DNA of 64,000 nucleotides from JADJLQ01 sp038251405. GTDB lineage: Bacteria; Bacteroidota; Bacteroidia; Chitinophagales; Saprospiraceae. The notes under the pieces are model-generated. The model did not search any database, was not told the DNA's origin, and worked only from the letters and a program-made list of their open reading frames with translations. Below, piece after piece: positions 22,701 to 30,608 of the stretch (position 1 is its first letter; every line of letters begins with the position of its first letter). Location of the stretch: the NCBI GenBank assembly GCA_038251405.1, contig JBBSBH010000003.1, positions 124,001-188,000 on the forward strand, read 5' to 3'. The position numbers and the translations under genes are program-made.

Positions 22701-25533
22701 GGGAAATGAGCATCCGCCAAAGCGTGCGCAGAATGGCATCGATATGTACAAACGCTTCGTAAGGAATAAGGGTCAGGCTAATCACCTGTTGGATTATCCT
22801 ACTGTATGAGGCCCGAATGGTATAAAAAAGTTGTTGAACAAACCTGATATCTTTTGGCTTACGGAAAAGCTCCCAGAAAAAATTTAGAATCGATGGTAAT
22901 ACTATGATCAGTGTAATTGATGTCGTCCAAAAAAATGGGTTTTGAGATATTATCCAACCATAACACAGCAAAAAGCCTAAACTTACAGTAACCAGGCTCC
23001 TCCTGATATTGTCAAAGATCTTCCATCGGGATAAAAAAGTAAGCGGATTTTTATACCAATTATTATCCTGCTCTGGAACAAAAGGCAAGACCCATGCACC
23101 AATCTGCCAATCACCCCTGATCCAGCGATGGCGTCGTAACATATCCGTATCATACTTCATAGGGTATTCTTCATATAACTGTACATCGGTAATGAGGCCG
23201 GCACGGGCATAGGTGCCTTCCAATAAATCATGACTAAGTATGTGATTTTCTGGGAAGCGATTTTTTAGTGCCAATTCAAAAGCGTCAATATGGTAAATAC
23301 CTTTGCCGATATAAGAACCTTCACCGAATAGGTCCTGATAAACATCAGATGTTGCCTTGGTATAAGGATCAGTGCCGGGATCATTACTATGCAACCGGGC
23401 AAACAAGGAACTATCAGAAGAAGGCAGGTTGTTGGAGACACGGGGTTGCAAAATACTGTAACCTTCCGTTACTCTTTTTTTCTTCTCGTTGTACTCTGGT
23501 TGGTTTAGGGGGTGGTCCATGGTGCCGATCATTTTCCATGCGGATTCCAGTGGTAGTTGTGTGTCTGTATCTAAGGTTATAATATATTTTATACTGGCAG
23601 CAATAGATATGTTTCCAATGACTTCGGCAAAGACATTTTTTCCATGTCCTCGTAAAAATGCGTTTAGATCACCTAGTTTGCCGCGTTTTCTTTCGTAGCC
23701 CATCCACACTTTATCTTCCGTGTTCCATTTTCTGGCTCGGTGAAAAAGGAAGAAAGGCTCGTTATCTACTTTCTTGTATTTAATATTTAACTCTATGATC
23801 TTCTTTATTAAGGCCAGTACTACTGTTTCGTCATCTGGCATGTGTTCCTCAGGAGCGTCATGAAAGTCGGTCAACAAAGCAAAATAAATATTAGGGTCTC
23901 TGTTAGCGAGATACCGAACTTCCAGATCTTCTGCCAGTTGACCAATACCAGCTGCATTTTTTATCAATGTGGGTATTACTACCAATGTCCTTGCACTATC
24001 AGGCACTCCTTTTGAATAATCCATCCGGGGCAACAAATCTGGCTTTACAAGGAGGGTGCTTAACCAATTTGTAATATCCACCGCTAAATGTGAGGTTGCA
24101 ATCACAAGGAGGATAGCCACAGAAATTAATATTCCGGTAAGGTTGATATTTTTAAGAACTGGTAGCAATAAAGCCGAACTGATCAGTCCGGTAAGTAGAA
24201 AAATACTGCCCAGGTAAAGAAATAACAGATTGTTATTTTTAAATCGAATGCACTTGTCGATAATAGAAATTTTTCTTTTGGCAGCCAGGGTAGCTATTGC
24301 CAAACCTTTTCCTGATAGGTAATATCCTACATGTGACTTTTTACTGGCATTAATGTCGGCAAATTTTTCTTTAGCCATTCGCAGTACCATGGCTGCAACT
24401 TCCTGTTCTGTAAGCTTACTGCTGCGGGCTATTTTTTCAATCGAATGCCGATACTTATCCCGGGTATTGAAATCCATTTTTTTATATACCCCAAGTAAGT
24501 CCTGCTGTAAAATTTCTTCTACTACACTATTATTTTCTACAAAATCCCTCCAATCCGTTATATTTAAAAAACGCAGACTTTTAATGCTGTTGCTTATGGA
24601 CACCTGGCTGGCTGCCTGGTTCTGGTTATCCTGCTGCACCAGTTCACTACTACTAAGGCCTATTTCCATCAATCCTTGTTCCATCCAGTTAATCGGTAAG
24701 GAAAGTACATGTCCTTTTTCCTGTAGTCTTCTTAATAGTTCAGCAACAAAAGAACTTTCCATGGGTGGTTTAGACCTTGCCATATCAGCCAGTATCAATA
24801 CCAGGTCCTTCGGATTTTTTTTAACGGTTTCGATCATTTCATCAGCCCAGTAATTGGCTAAAGATTTATTAGACAACTCTTCTGCTACCAGTATAGAAAG
24901 TCGACGGAGATTTTCCAATAGTGCAAGTCGTAGCATAATGGGGATGGCCCATAGTTCGCCAATTTTTAATGGATTGATATTTTGATACGCCCTGATAAAG
25001 CTGGCAATCTGGAAAAGATTGAGGTGGCCGTCACTATGAGAAATGATTTCAACCGCAATATTATATACACGAGGTAGCCCTGCTGATTCACCTTTTGCCA
25101 ATCGAGGCAGTGTTTTACTATACCCCTTAGGCAAATGCTTTTTTCCAGCGTAAATATTTTCTTCGATTAAATAGAAATTATCGAGCAGCCATTCGGCTCC
25201 GGGAGATATGCGTTTTTCTTCTTTAATTTTTTTTGTAATCACGGCATACACTTCCAGCAATATTTGCTCGTTTTCGGCAAGTCTTTTTAATAGCTGTTCT
25301 GAAGCAAATTGAGTGACCAGCACATGCTTTTTTGCCAGGGATGCGGCATGCTGTTCCATCTTTTCTTTGGTATAAATTTCTGCTCTTAGTGGTTGTCTTT
25401 CACGAATATTATTGTTTGGTCCAGTTGTCGATTCCAGTAAACTTTTTTTCAATTTGCCGATTGCCAGCGGTAACAATTGAAAAAGTTCATTCTTGTTTGT
25501 TTTTTTACGCCCCCGTTTCATTGTGTTATTCAA
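16774..25533 (-). CDS. ndvB: Cyclic beta-glucan synthase, NdvB/Cgs type (GT84 + GH94)
   Basis: At 2919 residues this is the largest gene here and has the full length of NdvB-type synthases. A helical cytosolic region covers about 1-430 and membrane helices about 431-490. The processive glycosyltransferase (GT84) follows, with YIITLDTDTQLP near 655 and RRHRWIRGDWQIG near 808, then more helices about 850-1020. A glucoamylase-like/transglycosylation domain lies about 1365-1580, two GH94-type beta-sandwich regions near 1615-1880 and 2110-2350, and a phosphorylase-like barrel about 2410-2845 with GSGDWNDGMDKVG. It should polymerise UDP-glucose and cyclise the chain at the inner membrane. It stands alone; no exporter gene is adjacent. 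Confidence 0.93.
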   Translation of the reverse strand: MNNTMKRGRKKTNKNELFQLLPLAIGKLKKSLLESTTGPNNNIRERQPLRAEIYTKEKMEQHAASLAKKHVLVTQFASEQLLKRLAENEQILLEVYAVITKKIKEEKRISPGAEWLLDNFYLIEENIYAGKKHLPKGYSKTLPRLAKGESAGLPRVYNIAVEIISHSDGHLNLFQIASFIRAYQNINPLKIGELWAIPIMLRLALLENLRRLSILVAEELSNKSLANYWADEMIETVKKNPKDLVLILADMARSKPPMESSFVAELLRRLQEKGHVLSLPINWMEQGLMEIGLSSSELVQQDNQNQAASQVSISNSIKSLRFLNITDWRDFVENNSVVEEILQQDLLGVYKKMDFNTRDKYRHSIEKIARSSKLTEQEVAAMVLRMAKEKFADINASKKSHVGYYLSGKGLAIATLAAKRKISIIDKCIRFKNNNLLFLYLGSIFLLTGLISSALLLPVLKNINLTGILISVAILLVIATSHLAVDITNWLSTLLVKPDLLPRMDYSKGVPDSARTLVVIPTLIKNAAGIGQLAEDLEVRYLANRDPNIYFALLTDFHDAPEEHMPDDETVVLALIKKIIELNIKYKKVDNEPFFLFHRARKWNTEDKVWMGYERKRGKLGDLNAFLRGHGKNVFAEVIGNISIAASIKYIITLDTDTQLPLESAWKMIGTMDHPLNQPEYNEKKKRVTEGYSILQPRVSNNLPSSDSSLFARLHSNDPGTDPYTKATSDVYQDLFGEGSYIGKGIYHIDAFELALKNRFPENHILSHDLLEGTYARAGLITDVQLYEEYPMKYDTDMLRRHRWIRGDWQIGAWVLPFVPEQDNNWYKNPLTFLSRWKIFDNIRRSLVTVSLGFLLCYGWIISQNPFFWTTSITLIIVLPSILNFFWELFRKPKDIRFVQQLFYTIRASYSRIIQQVISLTLIPYEAFVHIDAILRTLWRMLISHQKLLEWTPYNSTLKVEKTLWYYYKMMWIQPVMSILVFSYLSIIQPGNLLVTIPFLIFWSLGPAIAWSISQPSVNLTMEISEEKRLLLRILSRKIWSFFEKFVSAEDNWLPPDNYQEEPVERIAHRTSPTNIGLYMLSNLGAYDLGYITAQQLLERTSNTLQTLQKMERYSRHFYNWYDTVTLTPLFPRYISTVDSGNMAGHLIILKQGLTAIPGNKLIQPIFFEGLIDTVEILMEYVKDQSPLQQYRDQIKETYDKQIQSLRESKNFIELLETKFIAIFSENILPESEEENHWRQKILHQLTAQKNLITSMAPWLIYEEVPEKFSGIVSSFPTMPSFKQLAGVEKDLLQKLLSSQSKENSPEENEWLTAFGTAITEASRRGKEFLQTIEILVNKCMEFSDLDYNFLYDKSQKLLSVGFNTEEHRRDNSYYDLLASEARLTTYLGIAQGKLPQESWFALGRQLTNVGTLPLLLSWSGSMFEYLMPLLVMPTYDNTLLHQTYKVIVHKQIEYGKWVGTPWGISESGYNMVDANLNYQYKAFGVPGTGFKRGLGEDLVISPYSTIMALMVAPDEAYNNLVVLKEKGFEGEYGYYEAIDYTAARLSRKQKNVIIKSYMAHHQGMSFLSLCYLLLNKPMQQRFEAEVHLKSAMLLLQERIPRVTTFYSPGLHAGDTSIVSESNASIRVLNTPNTPIPEIQLLSNGRYHVMVTNAGGGYTRWKNLAITRWREDTTLDNWGNFCYIRDLENNYYWSCAFQPSLKEGQNYEAVFSQGRAEFRRRDMSLETHTEIVVSPEDDIELKRIHITNLSRKKRKLEITSYAEIALAVQAADEMHPAFSNLFVQTTINEQKRAIMCTRRPRSVQEDTPWMFHLMKVHDHDSDIVDISYETDREKFIGRCNSIHEPLAMTKPDPLQNSSGSVLDPIVSIRYSIVLEGNESVVFDIVTGVAETKELCNDLIDKYQEQHIFNRVLELAWTHSQVILHQINATEADAQLYTRLAGSIIFSNSFLQADPTVLIKNTRGQSGLWSYGISGDIPIVLVQIEEATNVNLIKQMVQAHLYWRLKGLIVDLVIWNDDPGGYRQDLQNKILELVSPGIGVDLKDKLGGIFIRSADQITNEDRILFQTVARVVIADRYGSLEEQINQRIKIKPTIPYFNPVKSFPIQYTSIEERKDLQYVNGHGGFTPDGKEYVITIKKDKKTPAPWINVLANPDFGSIVTESGQSYTWVDNAHEIRLTPWNNDPVTDLQGEAFYLKDEESGRFWSLASLPCPGSSPYLTRHGFGYSVFEHSQDGIYTEMTVFTDIKDSIKYSLIKIRNHSGRNRRISITGYVEWVLGDLRAKNLKHTITEVELSSGAILARNTYNVEFAHQIAFFDADGKNKMITGDRTEFLGRNGNINNPDGLNRARFSGKTGAGLDPCAAIQISIDIPDEEELETVFRLGCASSRDQAVKIIQAAQGVETSKNALQKVHQYWNSTLGMVQINTPDNALNIITNGWLNYQTIASRIWGRSGFYQSGGAFGFRDQLQDVLSIIHSQPHLVRDQILLCASRQFGEGDVQHWWHPPSGRGVRTKCSDDYLWLPYVASIYISTIGDNAILDEQINFIEGRLLNAGEDSYYDMPIMSDVSASLYQHCVKAIEHGLRFGKHGLPFIGSGDWNDGMDKVGEHGQGESVWLAFFLYHVLVRFADVALQQGDKIFQEKCKQTAKTLRENIQKNAWDGKWFLRAYFDDGTPLGSSKNEECKIDSIVQSWAVLSGAGNEDRTNIALQSADEKLVNKEAGIIQLFNPPFDTSGLNPGYIKGYVPGVRENGGQYTHAAIWLVMAFAAKKDRKMTWELLQMINPIIRSNSTSKIGIYKTEPYVIAADVYAEPKHKGRGGWTWYTGSAGWMYQLILHSFIGLRRKNDQLIFEPCLPEEWKELAIYYNFLESRYHIHITQILSREEKPLQVLINNKTQRSTSIPLINDGKKHEVKITIFIVGERV

Positions 25534-25840
25534 TTTTTTCCCTATGAATTGTCATGGACTATTAAGTTTGAGAAAGGTACGAAAACCAAAGCTTTTTGGG
25601 AAAGAAAATAACGAAGATCCACTTAGATGAATAATGATTGAAGTGTTTATTCGATGGCCAGTAAATGGTTTTGGATTATAAACGGAGTGACTTTGTTGCA
25701 ATGCCAATACTATGAGGCAGGAAAACTCAATTTTAACAATTTATTGTAGCTGAATCGCCTGTAAGATCGGCTGAGAGAGACTATGGTATACCTGTTATTA
25801 TCTTTGTATAACCTTCGTTTGATCATGGTCAGCTTTTATA
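25534..25840. other. Intergenic gap without a recognised gene
   Basis: This 307-base gap lies upstream of the glucan synthase gene and downstream of the propeller lipoprotein gene. No coding frame or clear terminator hairpin stands out. Confidence 0.55.
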
Positions 25841-26941
25841 TTAGTTCATTTTGAATTTCACAAAAGTGTCACCATTGAATTTATAGGATCCGTCGGTCTG
25901 TGTTCCAAGCCAAAGCACACCCTTTTTGTCTTTATATATGAAGGAAAGTAGAATGGATCTCACTCCTTCCTTGACAGGATATTGAATGAGTTCTTCACCT
26001 TTTTTTCTCCAAACCCCATTATCATACGTTGTCATCCATAAATCTCCTTTATTGTCAGTTACCATCGACAAAAAATAAGGAACGCTCTTCCCTTTATTTT
26101 CGATTCCAATTTCCCGTTTATAATTTATTGGATTGATTTCAAAGTTTTCATTAGTGTCTGGCAAGACTTTATATTTAAAACTTGAATTGCAAATCCAAAA
26201 ATAGCCATCATTATCTTCCACTATCGAACGAATCCCAAAGGAACCGCCTCCGGGTGTTTCAGTCAATTGTTTTTCATACATCCAATTTACTTTTTCACCA
26301 TCGAAACGATAAATTCCTGCATTAGAAGTTCCAAACCATATATTTCCATTTTTATCTTTGTACATAGAATAAATTCCATATGGATTATATGAAGCATTTG
26401 GATTTATTGCATAGAATTCATTTCCCATTTTGTTTTTGGGAAATTCTAAATAGTGTAAGTTATTTCCATCAAATCGATAGGGTCCACTCTTATCCCATCC
26501 CATGCGAAACCATAAATTATCAGGCTCTGATTTCCATTTATTATTTACAGGCATATCTTCGATTATTTTTAATTTTTTAAACTGTTGCCCATCAAATTTG
26601 CTTACTCCTTCCGGAGTGTCGAAATAGATATTTCCCAATTTGTCTTCTTGCATGTTTAAAATAACATTAGAACACAACCCATCTTTCATTGTTAAAAGCA
26701 ATAGTCTGTTCCCATCATATACGTAAACACCTTTTTCCTTGCTATTAAACCAATAGTTATTTTTCTCATCCTGATAAATTAAATTAGCTTTTGGGTCAAA
26801 TTCAGTAACCATTTTGCCAATGGATTTTTGTTTCAGTTGTGATATTGTACTAGCGTTACTTTCCTGGCCCTTACAAGCCGGGAATATAGTTAAAAAGCTA
26901 AAAAGCATTGAGATGGTAAAATGCGGTTTTGTTATTGACAT
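25841..26941 (-). CDS. Two-component-regulator-propeller lipoprotein
   Basis: The 366-residue product has a lipoprotein leader with FPACKGQ as lipobox. It consists of repeated blades of about 45 residues with the signature DKNGNIWFGTSNAGIYRFDG and variants, the propeller repeat of hybrid two-component sensors (reg_prop). Unlike those sensors it has no kinase or output domain, so it is probably a free periplasmic or surface propeller that binds a ligand or partner. It is a single gene between the TonB receptor and glucan synthase genes. Confidence 0.85.
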   Translation of the reverse strand: MSITKPHFTISMLFSFLTIFPACKGQESNASTISQLKQKSIGKMVTEFDPKANLIYQDEKNNYWFNSKEKGVYVYDGNRLLLLTMKDGLCSNVILNMQEDKLGNIYFDTPEGVSKFDGQQFKKLKIIEDMPVNNKWKSEPDNLWFRMGWDKSGPYRFDGNNLHYLEFPKNKMGNEFYAINPNASYNPYGIYSMYKDKNGNIWFGTSNAGIYRFDGEKVNWMYEKQLTETPGGGSFGIRSIVEDNDGYFWICNSSFKYKVLPDTNENFEINPINYKREIGIENKGKSVPYFLSMVTDNKGDLWMTTYDNGVWRKKGEELIQYPVKEGVRSILLSFIYKDKKGVLWLGTQTDGSYKFNGDTFVKFKMN

Positions 26942-27136
26942 TTTTTTTTGTTTCTCGATCTGTATATTGTCACTATTACTATATTATGATCTGTATTCGG
27001 CTGGTTTAGGAGAGCTATAAGCTTCAATTTATTTATTGAATGATAATTTCCCATAATGGTTTACTTTTGTTATTGTTTTGGGTTGATTAGCGTACAAATA
27101 TCTTTATCTCATTTGTAAATAGCTAATGGTTTTTAT

Positions 27137-29461
27137 TTATTTGGTTTTAAACTTTAATCCTATGAATATCGTTCTAGGCATACCTGGGCCGTAGATGTAA
27201 TTGCTGTCCCTGTTCTTCCCTTTGTCAAAGTCTGATTGGTAAGCATTGAAAATGTTTTTTACACCTCCATAAATTTCTATATCATTATTGAACTTTGGTA
27301 ATTGAAAGCTGTAAGAAACCTTGCTGTTTAGCTCGGAAAATGGCTTAGTCACTACCATTTCATCGTTTGGAAAGTAGTCTGCTCCTCCAAAGTGTGCCAG
27401 TTGCATCTTACCTGTATAAACTGCATTAAGATTTATATTCCATTTTTTGTTTGGAGTGATACTCAAGTTTGCAAAACCGTAATCATTTGGAGTCCTTAAA
27501 AATGCTTTAATGGGTTTAATTCCTTGTATATATTCAACATTGTTTTCATATTCACTCTTTTGAATAGTAAATCCAGCTTCCAACTGGATTTGTTGATTAT
27601 AATTTTCTCTCAATTCCAAAGTGATACCAGATACTGAAGCATTTTGACCATTTCTTTTTTCAAAAATTTTTCCAAAATTATCCTGCCCTATATTCTCCAA
27701 TACAAAAGCATTATTTAATTGAGTATAAAAACCCTCCAATGTAAATCCTGCTATGAGCTTATCTGTAGCCCTGTCATAATTTATAGAAGCACTGATGCTT
27801 TGTGACCGTTCTTCTTTTAAAGCGGGTGAAAGCTGTACTCTTGACACACCTCCACCTGCAAATGCAATATGCAAATCGGTATCAAATGCCTGTGGTGCTC
27901 TAAATCCTGTTCCGTAACTCAGCCTAAATTGAGTATTGGTTTTGTATTTATACAATAAAGCCACTCGGGGACTTACTATGAATTTTTTTACCAAATTTTG
28001 TTGGTCAAGTCGGATGCCGGATAATAGATTTATATTTGAAGCGATGTTCCAATCGCTTTGAAAAAACGTACCCCAGTCTTTCGTATGTTGATTTATCAAA
28101 TAATGGTAGCTCGGTATGTTATCAAACACTTTGTCTGACACAAACTCCGAACCCAAAGTCACGATGTTTTTTTGCCGCAAAAAATTGATTTCATGGTTTA
28201 TCTGGAATCCTCCTTGAAAAGTTGTTGTGTTGGAAGTGCCATATGGCGGGTTTTTCAAATGATTATGAATATTAATTAAAGCATCAGGGAAAATACCTGT
28301 ATAATGCAATCTTATGGTGTTTTGAAATGCTGAATAAACAATAAATGATGATTTATTTTGATTGAAGTTAATTTGATAATCTGCACTTCCCATCCAAATA
28401 TGGTGGGTTCTTTCCTCAGATTGCTGGGTTAAGTAGGCAGGCTTATCCACCATTTCTCCACCAAATCGATATTCATTTAAATTGCCTAAAGAAATTTCTA
28501 GTTTTTGATTTTTTGTGAATTTGTAAAAGGAATTAAGTCCAAATGAAGTGTTTTCTATTTTAGGTATTTCCGAAAAATTGTCCCCATTCGCATCATAGTA
28601 GCCTCTTTCTCTTTTATTCATAAAAAAGGTTGCTCCTGAATTCTCTTTTTCATTAACCAAAGTAGCATTGGCCCCAAAGTTATAGTCCTTGGTTTGATTA
28701 CCTATGTTTTGGTAAAAGGAATTGACTTCATATCCGTTTTCTTTGGGTAGTTTGGTGATTACATTAACAGTGCCTCCGATAGCACTTGAGCCATAAAGCG
28801 AAGAACCACCACCTCGAACTACTTCAATTCTTTCAATCATATTTACGGGTAGTTGTTCCATACCATACAATCCCATTAGTGGGCTAAAGATCGGTCTTCC
28901 ATTAATTAGAATCTGAGAATAACCGCCTTGCAATCCATTCATTCGAAGTTGTGTATAATTGCACGTTTGACAATCTGTTTCAATACGGAGCCCGGGTTGG
29001 AATTTTAACCCTTCTGATAAGTTGCACACTTGTAAATTCCCTAACGTTTTACTATCTAAAATATTTACCATAACGGGGCTTTCTGTTTTTAGCTTGAAAG
29101 TTCTTGTTCCGGTTACTACAATCTCTCCAAGCAATGAACTGTTAGAAGTCAATTCAAAGTTCAGAACAGTTGTTTCATTTTCTTTCAGCAAAATTGATTT
29201 TTCTAATTTATCATACCCCATAGCGGAAACAACCACTACATATGTCCCAACAGGTATATTGGTAAAGGTATATATGCCTGATGTGTCTGTGGCTGAGCCA
29301 TAATTCCTATCTTTTAAAACTACATTTGCAAACTCTAAGGGTTGGTTTTCTGAGTTTACTTTACCCGTTAATGTTGCTCTTTGAGCATAGGTTGGAATGG
29401 ACATAACCGCCATTCCTGCTGCTATTAAATATACTTGGACGGGATATCTTGTTTTTTGCAT
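27137..29461 (-). CDS. TonB-dependent outer-membrane receptor, likely for metal uptake
   Basis: The 774-residue protein has a signal peptide, a carboxypeptidase-regulatory-like domain about 28-105 (ATLTGKVNSENQPLEFANVV), a plug about 115-230 (ERIEVVRGGGSSLYGSSAIG) and a beta-barrel to the end (IFIGLKFKTK). The plug contains ETDCQTCNYTQLRMNGLQGG, a paired-cysteine version seen in one receptor subfamily. It is divergent from the MntR/DtxR-type gene, and the predicted operator overlaps its promoter. I therefore infer an iron or manganese chelate as substrate, repressed when metal is ample. The metal is not decided by the sequence. Confidence 0.88.
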   Translation of the reverse strand: MQKTRYPVQVYLIAAGMAVMSIPTYAQRATLTGKVNSENQPLEFANVVLKDRNYGSATDTSGIYTFTNIPVGTYVVVVSAMGYDKLEKSILLKENETTVLNFELTSNSSLLGEIVVTGTRTFKLKTESPVMVNILDSKTLGNLQVCNLSEGLKFQPGLRIETDCQTCNYTQLRMNGLQGGYSQILINGRPIFSPLMGLYGMEQLPVNMIERIEVVRGGGSSLYGSSAIGGTVNVITKLPKENGYEVNSFYQNIGNQTKDYNFGANATLVNEKENSGATFFMNKRERGYYDANGDNFSEIPKIENTSFGLNSFYKFTKNQKLEISLGNLNEYRFGGEMVDKPAYLTQQSEERTHHIWMGSADYQINFNQNKSSFIVYSAFQNTIRLHYTGIFPDALINIHNHLKNPPYGTSNTTTFQGGFQINHEINFLRQKNIVTLGSEFVSDKVFDNIPSYHYLINQHTKDWGTFFQSDWNIASNINLLSGIRLDQQNLVKKFIVSPRVALLYKYKTNTQFRLSYGTGFRAPQAFDTDLHIAFAGGGVSRVQLSPALKEERSQSISASINYDRATDKLIAGFTLEGFYTQLNNAFVLENIGQDNFGKIFEKRNGQNASVSGITLELRENYNQQIQLEAGFTIQKSEYENNVEYIQGIKPIKAFLRTPNDYGFANLSITPNKKWNINLNAVYTGKMQLAHFGGADYFPNDEMVVTKPFSELNSKVSYSFQLPKFNNDIEIYGGVKNIFNAYQSDFDKGKNRDSNYIYGPGMPRTIFIGLKFKTK

Positions 29462-29492
29462 GTCTTCTTATATTGTTATATATGTAAAAGTA

Positions 29493-29500
29493 CAAAGTTA
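29493..29500 (-). promoter_or_regulatory. Predicted -7 element of the TonB receptor promoter
   Basis: Read on the minus strand this is TAACTTTG, a match to the Bacteroidota TAnnTTTG element, 31 bases upstream of the receptor ATG. No clear -33 TTTG is visible. Its first three bases are shared with the palindrome at 29498-29511. Confidence 0.6.
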
Positions 29501-29511
29501 GACAAGACTAA
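29498..29511. promoter_or_regulatory. Candidate MntR/DtxR operator
   Basis: TTAGACAAGACTAA is an imperfect palindrome, ten of fourteen positions symmetrical (TTAG.C..G.CTAA). It resembles the half-sites of DtxR/MntR operators such as TTAGGTTAGCCTAA. It lies between the divergent TonB receptor and regulator genes and overlaps the receptor -7 element, which would give direct repression. Confidence 0.65.
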
Positions 29512-29515
29512 TAAA

Positions 29516-29532
29516 ATTATTTTAGAAATAAT
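29516..29532. repeat. Perfect AT-rich inverted repeat in the divergent promoter region
   Basis: ATTATTT-TAG-AAATAAT is a perfect 7-3-7 inverted repeat five bases from the operator candidate. It could be a second regulator site or simply AT-rich promoter DNA. Confidence 0.4.
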
Positions 29533-29567
29533 ACTTATAAAAATAAGAAGCAGTTAACTTCAATGGT

Positions 29568-29575
29568 TAATTTTG
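29568..29575 (+). promoter_or_regulatory. Predicted -7 element of the MntR-type gene
   Basis: TAATTTTG matches TAnnTTTG and ends four bases before the ATG at 29580. The transcript would therefore begin at or very near the start codon, so the mRNA would be nearly leaderless. Confidence 0.45.
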
Positions 29576-29579
29576 TGAT

Positions 29580-30236
29580 ATGAACTCTTTGACGGAGGAA
29601 AATTATTTGAAAGCATTATTTATCTTATCCAACGACAGGGGAGAGGTAAATGTAAATGAGCTTTCCAAACAGTTACAGATTAAAATGCCAACAGTTACCA
29701 GCATGATGAAAAAACTGTCACTAAAAAAATTAGTCTATTATGAGAGCTACAAACCACTCCGACTGACAGAAAAAGGGAAAAAGGATGCTGCCACCATTAT
29801 CCGTAAACACCGCTTGACTGAAATGTTTCTTGTTGAAAAAATGGGTTTTGGTTGGGAAGATGTCCATGAAATTGCCGAGCAAGTGGAGCATATTCAGTCT
29901 CCAGATTTCTTTGAAAAGATGGATGAGTTGCTTGATTATCCGAAATTAGACCCTCACGGTTCGCCTATACCTGATAAAAACGGGAAAATCGTCTGGAAAG
30001 AATACAGCAAGTTAAATGAATGTAAAGCAGGGGACATTATTAAGCTGGCAGCAGTCATCCATACTTCAAGTGAGTTCCTCAAATTTTTAAACAGCCGTGA
30101 GCTCTCTTTAGGCTTAAAAGTTAAAATAAAGTCTGTGGAACCGTTTGATAATTCTATGGTGGTGACCTATAGTAACCATCCATCCGAAACATTAAGCCAT
30201 ACGGTCAGCGAAAGGCTTTTAGTAGAGAAAATATAA
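29580..30236 (+). CDS. mntR: Metal-dependent regulator, MntR/DtxR family
   Basis: The 218-residue protein has the three DtxR-family parts. A winged helix covers about 1-65 (ELSKQLQIKMPTVTSMMKKL). The metal-binding and dimerisation segment covers about 75-140 (HRLTEMFLVEKMGFGWEDVH followed by EIAEQVEHIQSP). An FeoA/SH3-like tail covers about 150-218. It should bind Mn(II) or Fe(II) and repress uptake genes. The divergent TonB receptor is its likely target. The choice between manganese and iron is open, so the symbol is tentative. Confidence 0.88.
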   Translation: MNSLTEENYLKALFILSNDRGEVNVNELSKQLQIKMPTVTSMMKKLSLKKLVYYESYKPLRLTEKGKKDAATIIRKHRLTEMFLVEKMGFGWEDVHEIAEQVEHIQSPDFFEKMDELLDYPKLDPHGSPIPDKNGKIVWKEYSKLNECKAGDIIKLAAVIHTSSEFLKFLNSRELSLGLKVKIKSVEPFDNSMVVTYSNHPSETLSHTVSERLLVEKI

Positions 30237-30608
30237 ATGAGGCGGATCATCGAATTTAGGTATTTTGCGAGTAGAGGAGCTGGATGAATCTTAGTAAGAA
30301 CAGAGATGCATTAGCTACTGCGTTGATCAACGGGAGATATAAAGCTCAATCCATCCTTAGGGTAGGAATAATCAAGAGCAAAGCCAGCCTGTCCCGGATC
30401 AGACAGGAACCCGCGATTATTGGGCATAATTGCTGTGGTAGATAGAATGTTGAAATTAGTATCTATAGCCAACTGCGTATGTAGATATTGTGGTACTCAA
30501 TAGTCTACGACTACAGCCCAGGATGGTGGGACTAGTAAATATAATGTTAGTCGGCGTTTTTATGGTCATTTTCGGATACAGTTACCATAAGAATTATTGT
30601 AAGAATAT
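30237..30608 (-). other. Gap with a small coding remnant of unknown family
   Basis: No intact gene is present. On the minus strand, roughly 30530-30320 reads as one frame of about 65 codons broken by a TGA. It contains the words STTAIMPNNRGFLSDPGQ and AGFALDYSYPKDGLSF, which look like real protein rather than noise. I do not recognise the family. It lies next to a clearly decayed gene, so this stretch is probably eroded coding DNA. Confidence 0.4.

Noticed and set aside
24353..24853. 166-codon open frame on the plus strand inside the glucan synthase gene
   Set aside because: It is antisense to a clearly real gene with intact domains and shows no family motif.
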